11,793 nt of DNA from Clostridiales bacterium (lineage in GTDB: Bacteria; Bacillota_A; Clostridia; Saccharofermentanales; Saccharofermentanaceae): assembly GCA_017537905.1 (NCBI GenBank), contig JAFYJX010000024.1:1-11793 (forward strand), given 5' to 3'. Positions 7,433 through 11,793 of this stretch are shown one piece after another. The notes beneath the pieces were generated by a model that made no database searches, had not been told where the DNA came from, and was given only the letters and a program-made list of their open reading frames with translations. Every line of letters begins with the position of its first letter. The first letter of the stretch is position 1. The translations under genes were made by a program, and so were the position numbers.

Positions 7433-7449
7433 TAAGGGTGCTTTTATTT
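7411..7449 (+). terminator. Intrinsic terminator after ddl
   Basis: Arms 7411-7420 and 7432-7441 pair over about 10 bp (core CCCTTA/TAAGGG, with G-T wobbles) around an 11-base loop and lead into TTTTATTTA. It starts 25 bases after the ddl stop and ends just before the ribosome site of the next gene. Confidence 0.85.
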
Positions 7450-7468
7450 AATATTCCGGAGGTCTCTT

Positions 7469-7954
7469 ATGAGCGACAAGAGAACTGATTACATCAGCTG
7501 GGACGAATACTTTATGGGCGTTGCAAAGCTTGCTTCCATGAGGAGCAAGGACCCTTCCACACAGGTTGGTGCCTGCATCGTTGATAAGGATAATTACATC
7601 TTATCCGTAGGATATAACGGATTGCCCATCGGCTGTAATGACGAGGATTTCCCCTGGGCCAGAACCGGTGGAACGCTCGACACTAAGTATGCTTTTGTAG
7701 CTCATGCAGAGCTTAATGCGATCCTTAATTCGAAGACCGGCGATCTCGCAGGTTCCACGGTCTACGTTACTCTTTTCCCTTGCAATGAGTGCACCAAGGC
7801 CCTGATCCAGAAGCGTGTCGGCAGGGTTGTTTATTTCGACGACAAGTATCACGACACTGACCAGACAAAGGCTGCGCGCATGATGCTCGATGCTGCAGGA
7901 ATCAAGTACGAGCAGTACCAGCCTTCCGGCAGAAAAGCTGAGATAAATCTCTGA
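7469..7954 (+). CDS. Deoxycytidylate (dCMP) deaminase
   Basis: The 161-residue zinc enzyme of the cytidine-deaminase fold converts dCMP to dUMP, feeding thymidylate synthesis in the cytoplasm. The zinc site is complete: HAELNAI with H79 and catalytic E81, and PCNEC (104-108) with C105 and C108. WDEYFMGVAKLASMRSKDPS and the GYNGLPIG segment (48-55) followed by DEDFPW match the dCMP-specific branch and look closer to the eukaryotic-type enzyme than to the short ComEB type; this is from memory of the families. Length is normal. A CCGGAGG ribosome site (7456-7462) fixes the start. It leads the operon with the GH5 cellulase, which begins 12 bases after the stop. The pairing of nucleotide metabolism with a secreted cellulase is unexpected and may only reflect shared transcription. 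Confidence 0.92.
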   Translation: MSDKRTDYISWDEYFMGVAKLASMRSKDPSTQVGACIVDKDNYILSVGYNGLPIGCNDEDFPWARTGGTLDTKYAFVAHAELNAILNSKTGDLAGSTVYVTLFPCNECTKALIQKRVGRVVYFDDKYHDTDQTKAARMMLDAAGIKYEQYQPSGRKAEINL

Positions 7955-7966
7955 TGGAGGCTTAAT

Positions 7967-10045
7967 ATGAGTCGCAAGACAGGGCAGAAGATCCTTCTGC
8001 TTTTTATTTCATTTGTATTTGTTTTTACTCTTTTCCCGATGGTCTCTCTGGCAGCCCCGAAGGGCACGGCAACGCCTAACTGCTGGGGTTCCGGCGGCCA
8101 GCTCGAGATCCAGCTGTCAGGCTGTTCAGGATATAAGAACATCACTGTCGTAGCGGAATTTTCGGGCAAGATAGATTCGGCAACAGGCTGGGGATTTGAT
8201 AAATATGAGATCAAGGGAAACCAGGTAACGGCGACATGTTCATCGACCGGTCCCAACAGCTGGGGATTCGATAACAAAGTAGGAATACAGGTTACGGGCA
8301 GCGACGTAAATTCAGCCAAGCTCGTTTCCGTTTCAGGCGACGGCGAGACCGGAAGTGTCAGTGATACCAAGGCAACTACGGCGCCTTCATCTACCGAAAA
8401 AACTGCAACAACAACGCCTGCGGAAAATCCCGATCCCGCCCGCAATACAAAGGGCCAATCAGGTGACGACTGGCTTACCACGGAAGGCTCCCACATCGTC
8501 GACAAGGACGGCAAGGAAGTATGGCTTACAGGATGCAATTGGTTCGGTTACAACACAGGAACCAACATGTTTGACGGCGTCTGGAACTGTAATCTCAAGG
8601 ACACCCTCAAGGCGATTGCAGACAGGGGATTCAACGTTCTCAGAGTTCCGATGAGCTCCGAACTCCTGCTCCAGTGGAAGAAGGGCGAGTACCCGAGAGC
8701 CAACTATAACAACGCATATAATTCAGAGCTTAACTCAATGAATTCTCTGGAGATCTTCGACTATGTCCTCTCGCTCTGCGAAAAGAACGGCATGAAGATA
8801 ATTATCGATATCCACACGGTCAAGACTGATGCTTCAGGTCATAACCACCCCGTCTGGTACAGGGAGGACATGACTGTCGAAGACTTCGTGGATTCGCTCT
8901 CCTGGATCGCCGAAAGGTATAAGGATAACGACACCATAATCGGCTATGACCTAAAGAACGAGCCTCACGGAAAGGCTTCTGAAGATCCTCATGCGATATG
9001 GAACGATTCCAACGACAAGGACAACTGGAAGAAGGTCGCAGAGCGCGCCGGCAATGCCGTTCTGGACAAAAATCCCCATGCCCTGATCATCATCGAAGGC
9101 ATCCAGATCTACCCCAAAGACATCAAGACGAACAACTTTGTTTCCAAAGACAACGATAAGGATTATTACAACACCTGGTGGGGCGCAAACCTCATGGGAG
9201 TCAAGGATTATCCGATAGATTTCGGCAGTCCCGAGCGCAATAAACAGATCGTTTATTCGCCCCACGATTACGGCCCGAGAGTCTACGAACAGCCTTGGTT
9301 TAAGGACGGTTTCACATACGAGTCGCTCTATAAGGATGCATGGCACGACTACTGGCTCTACATCGCGGAAGACGACATCGCGCCCATCTTTGTAGGTGAG
9401 TGGGGCGGCTTCATGGAAGGCGATAATCTGAAGTGGATGGAATACTTCAGACAGCTCATCGCCGAGCGCCATCTCCACCATACTTTCTGGTGTTTTAATG
9501 CCAATTCAGGTGATACCGGAGGCCTCGTAAAAGACGATTTCAAGACATGGGACGAGGAGAAATACAGCTTCGTAAAAGAAGTCCTCTGGAAGAATGAAAG
9601 CGGCAAGTTCATAGGCCTCGACCACGCTGTCCCGCTTGGCGTAAACGGCATCAATTTAAGCGATTACGACGGCGTCATCATCACTCCTGCGCCTGCCAAA
9701 CCGCAGCCCAAAACATGGAGCACGGAGACAATTACAGAGCAGACGGAAGAGACACCCGGTGATACCTGCGGCGGCATTCACGAGTCTCCCGGAGCTGAAG
9801 TTGCATCCTATCTGTACCGAAAAGCCTCAACGATTCTCGTTGTAGTTGTTATAATAGCAGTAGTTCTGACAGGTTCCATTGTGGCCGTCACTATCATGCT
9901 CAAGAAGAGGAATGATAAGCGTAAGAACGAAGAAGTCATAATGCCTTTCGATCCCAATGAGATCGAAGCTGACAATAAAGAAACAGAGGTAATTGCTGCA
10001 GGTTCCGGAGAGAATAAGCCGGACGAAGCGCAGGAGGAAAATTGA
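7967..10045 (+). CDS. Secreted GH5 endoglucanase anchored by a C-terminal membrane helix
   Basis: The 692-residue protein should cut beta-1,4-glucan (cellulose or related) outside the cell. Layout: signal peptide with cleavage likely after SLA (residue 29); a beta-rich module (about 32-125) with W40, W75 and W99; a Ser/Thr-rich linker (126-165); the GH5 catalytic domain (about 168-550); a Pro/Thr linker; a membrane helix (about 620-645); then a basic stop-transfer KKRNDKRK and an acidic tail of about 40 residues. Catalytic residues are visible: acid/base E332 in YDLKNEPHG and nucleophile E478 in FVGEWGG, with R226, H283, H433 and Y435 in conserved places. [15 protein letters not shown] and [15 protein letters not shown] resemble the E1-like cellulases (GH5 subfamily 1, inferred). 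There is no dockerin or sortase motif; anchoring is by the helix. The TGGAGG ribosome site at 7955-7960 follows directly on the deaminase stop codon. Confidence 0.93.
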   Translation: MSRKTGQKILLLFISFVFVFTLFPMVSLAAPKGTATPNCWGSGGQLEIQLSGCSGYKNITVVAEFSGKIDSATGWGFDKYEIKGNQVTATCSSTGPNSWGFDNKVGIQVTGSDVNSAKLVSVSGDGETGSVSDTKATTAPSSTEKTATTTPAENPDPARNTKGQSGDDWLTTEGSHIVDKDGKEVWLTGCNWFGYNTGTNMFDGVWNCNLKDTLKAIADRGFNVLRVPMSSELLLQWKKGEYPRANYNNAYNSELNSMNSLEIFDYVLSLCEKNGMKIIIDIHTVKTDASGHNHPVWYREDMTVEDFVDSLSWIAERYKDNDTIIGYDLKNEPHGKASEDPHAIWNDSNDKDNWKKVAERAGNAVLDKNPHALIIIEGIQIYPKDIKTNNFVSKDNDKDYYNTWWGANLMGVKDYPIDFGSPERNKQIVYSPHDYGPRVYEQPWFKDGFTYESLYKDAWHDYWLYIAEDDIAPIFVGEWGGFMEGDNLKWMEYFRQLIAERHLHHTFWCFNANSGDTGGLVKDDFKTWDEEKYSFVKEVLWKNESGKFIGLDHAVPLGVNGINLSDYDGVIITPAPAKPQPKTWSTETITEQTEETPGDTCGGIHESPGAEVASYLYRKASTILVVVVIIAVVLTGSIVAVTIMLKKRNDKRKNEEVIMPFDPNEIEADNKETEVIAAGSGENKPDEAQEEN
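10032..10037 (+). promoter_or_regulatory. Ribosome binding site deciding the start of the next gene
   Basis: A perfect AGGAGG lies 9 bases before ATG 10047, inside the last codons of the cellulase gene. An in-frame ATG at 9993 has no such site and would place a basic, unrelated extension before the hydrophobic segment. Confidence 0.8.
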
Positions 10046-10046
10046 C

Positions 10047-10934
10047 ATGTTAGACGTTTTCGTGGCCAATATTTTCGAGGACAACAGCCAGCTCGGCCCG
10101 ATCGTTTTCTGGCTTGCAATAATAGTCGTAATCGGTCTTATCATCGCGACTGTGGTAATTCACATGAGAGATAAGCGCAAAGAGAAGCTCGATGACCAGA
10201 TCGACACACAGTGGAGAGCTGAGCAGGTCGTAAACCGCGTTGAGGCTATTGCTCCAAAGACCGGGAAAAAGAAGATCCGCCAGATCAAGCGCGGTTCCAG
10301 AGACCCCAAGAAGATCGAAGAAAACGAAGCAGCTTCGAAGAACACTTTGCTCGGAGGAAAGAGCGAAGCGCAGATGGAAGAGAAGGAAGCAAAAGACATC
10401 TTCGGTTCCCTCGGAATCTCATCCAAAAAGGCCGAAGAGATCGACAAGGCAAAAGAGCAGATCATCATCAACGGGTATCTCCAGAAGTCCAACACGGCTC
10501 CCATCAGACCCGTTTATTCCAATACTCTTGAGGCCCGCCAGCAGCAGCGGAAAGAGCTCGATTCCGATAAGGTAGGCAAGGAAGCGGAGACTCCCGCCCT
10601 CGTTATGGATTCAGCAGCTCCATCTGAAGTCAGGATCACTGATGCTCCTGTCCAGAAGGTCAAGCCGACAGCTTTAAAGCGACCGACCGCTGCCAGAGTT
10701 ACGACTGAGGAAGAACCGGCCGAAGAGGATACGACATATACTTCTGCCATCAGACCTCAGATCGGCACGGAAGTATCCAATGCCGAGATCGACCGTCCCG
10801 CTACGGTCCCTGAAGAAAAACCTGAGATTTTGAAGTCCGGTGAAGAGGCAATTATCCCTGCCGCAAAAGAAGTTGTGGAAGGCTTTGTTCCTGACGAGGA
10901 AGTTCTCGAACAGAACAACGAAGAACAGCCTTAA
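10047..10934 (+). CDS. Single-pass membrane protein of unknown function with a long charged cytoplasmic tail
   Basis: I do not recognise a family. The 295-residue product begins MLDVFVANIFEDNSQLGP, followed by one strong membrane helix (about 17-39) and the basic MRDKRKEK, which places the rest in the cytoplasm. Residues 41-110 are basic (KTGKKKIRQIKRGSRDPKK). Residues 100-150 are predicted helical (EAQMEEKEAKDIFGSLG, then SSKKAEEIDKAKEQ). From about 160 the sequence is rich in Pro, Ala, Thr, Glu and is probably disordered, ending EQNNEEQP. There are no cysteines and no visible catalytic motif. The start lies 1 base after the cellulase stop, so translation is probably coupled. The helix-plus-basic-stop pattern resembles the cellulase anchor, so a membrane partner or scaffold role is conceivable but unproven. 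Confidence 0.75.
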   Translation: MLDVFVANIFEDNSQLGPIVFWLAIIVVIGLIIATVVIHMRDKRKEKLDDQIDTQWRAEQVVNRVEAIAPKTGKKKIRQIKRGSRDPKKIEENEAASKNTLLGGKSEAQMEEKEAKDIFGSLGISSKKAEEIDKAKEQIIINGYLQKSNTAPIRPVYSNTLEARQQQRKELDSDKVGKEAETPALVMDSAAPSEVRITDAPVQKVKPTALKRPTAARVTTEEEPAEEDTTYTSAIRPQIGTEVSNAEIDRPATVPEEKPEILKSGEEAIIPAAKEVVEGFVPDEEVLEQNNEEQP

Positions 10935-10973
10935 AAAGCCCTATTTATCAGTTTTTCATGACATTTGAAGCAC

Positions 10974-11003
10974 TTGAAAATGCAAGGTAATTCCTTGTAT
11001 AAT
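10974..11003 (+). promoter_or_regulatory. Sigma-A promoter of the module-plus-linker protein
   Basis: TTGAAA (10974-10979) and a perfect TATAAT (10998-11003) are 18 bases apart. Transcription would start near 11010, giving a leader of about 57 bases with a GGAGG ribosome site at 11053-11057. The spacer contains an inverted repeat, CAAGG (10983-10987) and CCTTG (10993-10997), abutting the -10 box. This could be an operator. Confidence 0.7.
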
Positions 11004-11014
11004 TTTAGTATCTT

Positions 11015-11030
11015 CTAATATTTATATTAG
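11015..11030. repeat. AT-rich palindrome in the leader
   Basis: CTAATAT (11015-11021) and ATATTAG (11024-11030) are perfect inverted arms around TT, just downstream of the predicted transcription start. As RNA it could form a weak 6-bp hairpin with loop UUUA; as DNA it could bind a dimeric regulator. Together with the promoter and ribosome site it accounts for the 132-base gap 10935-11066, where no clear terminator for the upstream operon was seen. Confidence 0.4.
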
Positions 11031-11066
11031 GAGACGTGTGTGCTTGTGTTTTGGAGGTAAATATTG

Positions 11067-11793
11067 ATGACGGGTAGCAATTCGGGTCGCTTCTCGCTTA
11101 AGTCGATATGCTTGCTAATGTGCATGCTTATCGGTTTCTCTTATGCGTTTGTATTTTACAGTTCTCAAGATGTTTATGCAGCCGGTACTGCAGGCACTAT
11201 AAAAGTCAGCGGTGCTGGTGCCTGGGGAGATGAAGGCGGATTCAACGTCGACATTTCCGGATTCGGCAAGGGCAACGTAACCGTAGTTTTCGAATTTAAC
11301 TGTTCGGTAAGTTTGTCCTGTTCCGGTCCTGCAACTATCGTTTCTGATGGCGGACAAACCGGCAAAGTAAAATTTACCGGTTGGGGCGGAAGCCCGAATG
11401 GCGGATATTACATTAACGTCAGCGGCACAGATCTTCCCAATACATTGAAAGTTTCCATTAAAAGCAAAACCATTAATGTAACACCTACAGCTAAGCCAAA
11501 GCCAACAAACACAACTGCACCCATAAACACAAACACAACTAAGCCGACAAATACAAAGGCACCGGCAACATCAACACCTAAGCCGACGGCAACAAAGAAA
11601 CCGGCAACATCGACACCTAAGCCGACAGCAACAAAGGCTCCTGCAACATCAACACCTAAGCCGACAGCAACAAAGAAACCGGCAACATCGACACCTAAGC
11701 CGACAGCAACAAAGGCTCCTGCAACATCAACACCTAAGCCGACAGCAACAAAGAAGCCGGTAACATCAACACCTAAGCCGACAGCAACAAAGG
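11067..11793 (+). CDS. Secreted protein with a cellulase-related beta-rich module and a Thr/Pro/Lys repeat linker (3' end outside window)
   Basis: The frame is open from ATG 11067 to the window end (242 residues seen); GGAGG at 11053-11057 supports the start. Residues 1-38 form a signal peptide (basic start, hydrophobic core LLMCMLIGFSYAFVF, cleavage likely after VYA). Residues about 42-133 make a small beta-rich module with W53 and W106. Its FNVDISGFGKGNVTVVFEF and YYINVSGTDLPNTLKVSIKS align with LEIQLSG...NITVVAEF and [19 protein letters not shown] in the GH5 cellulase. From about 138 the chain is a Thr/Pro/Lys/Ala linker ending in six 13-residue repeats. Such linkers usually join a binding module to an enzyme or anchor, which would lie beyond the window. 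Carbohydrate binding is inferred from the shared module; no catalytic domain is visible yet. Confidence 0.85.
   Translation, partial: MTGSNSGRFSLKSICLLMCMLIGFSYAFVFYSSQDVYAAGTAGTIKVSGAGAWGDEGGFNVDISGFGKGNVTVVFEFNCSVSLSCSGPATIVSDGGQTGKVKFTGWGGSPNGGYYINVSGTDLPNTLKVSIKSKTINVTPTAKPKPTNTTAPINTNTTKPTNTKAPATSTPKPTATKKPATSTPKPTATKAPATSTPKPTATKKPATSTPKPTATKAPATSTPKPTATKKPVTSTPKPTATK
11556..11793 (+). repeat. Tandem 39-bp coding repeats (six copies, running to the window edge)
   Basis: Six in-frame units of 39 bp (11556-11594, then every 39 bp to 11789) each encode K-A/K-P-A/V-TSTPKPTAT. They alternate between KAP and KKP forms, so the larger unit is 78 bp. Units 2+3 (11595-11672) and 4+5 (11673-11750) are identical, including synonymous codons. 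A seventh unit begins at 11790. Confidence 0.95.

Noticed and set aside
7849..8538. 229-residue frame on the minus strand
   Set aside because: It lies antisense to the deaminase end and the cellulase start, both well supported, and has no recognisable protein pattern.
9993..10046. Upstream ATG that would extend the unknown membrane protein by 18 residues
   Set aside because: It overlaps the cellulase tail, has no ribosome site, and a perfect AGGAGG precedes ATG 10047.
10935..11066. c-di-GMP or other riboswitch in the leader
   Set aside because: The leader after the predicted start is only about 57 bases with one weak hairpin, too small for known riboswitch cores.
11556..11793. Possible CRISPR array
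   Set aside because: The 39-bp units are directly adjacent with no spacers, stay in frame, and encode a typical Thr/Pro linker.

Overview
The window looks like a chromosomal segment of an anaerobic, plant-fibre-degrading Gram-positive bacterium, most likely a clostridium (Bacillota, class Clostridia) from a gut, rumen or digester community. The pointers are an [FeFe]-hydrogenase, strong Shine-Dalgarno sites, a membrane-anchored GH5 cellulase, a second secreted protein with a Thr/Pro/Lys linker, and AT-rich promoters in otherwise moderate-GC DNA. The genus cannot be fixed from the sequence alone. No rRNA, tRNA, CRISPR array, insertion sequence or phage gene was seen.

Layout. 1-1046 (+) is the C-terminal part of an [FeFe]-hydrogenase H-cluster domain, closed by a strong intrinsic terminator (1071-1108). 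1247-3181 (+) is a soluble sensor diguanylate cyclase: a LacI/sugar-binding-like sensor, a GAF-like middle and a GGDEF domain. Its upstream region has a -10 box and a perfect inverted repeat. Its stop codon overlaps that of a convergent gene, 3178-6210 (-). That gene encodes a 1010-residue multi-pass membrane protein, probably a GT-C-type glycosyltransferase, with a 276-residue acidic insertion. Diverging from it is ddl (6355-7386, +), a D-Ala-D-Ala ligase followed by a terminator.

From 7469 to 10934 (+) three tightly spaced genes form an apparent operon: dCMP deaminase, a secreted GH5 cellulase held in the membrane by a C-terminal helix, and a 295-residue single-pass membrane protein of unknown function (gaps of 12 bp and 1 bp). 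A separate promoter (10974-11003) then drives an open-ended secreted protein (11067 to the window end). This protein carries a beta-rich module related to the N-terminal module of the cellulase, followed by six 39-bp tandem repeats encoding a Thr/Pro/Lys linker.

How the parts may fit (inference). The cellulase and the module-plus-linker protein act at the cell surface on plant polysaccharide. Hydrogenase disposes of fermentation electrons. The diguanylate cyclase may turn a cytoplasmic sugar signal into c-di-GMP. The GT-C protein and Ddl belong to envelope synthesis. The least explained parts are the cellulase/membrane-protein pair, the shared surface module with its recently expanded linker, and the acidic insertion in the GT-C protein.
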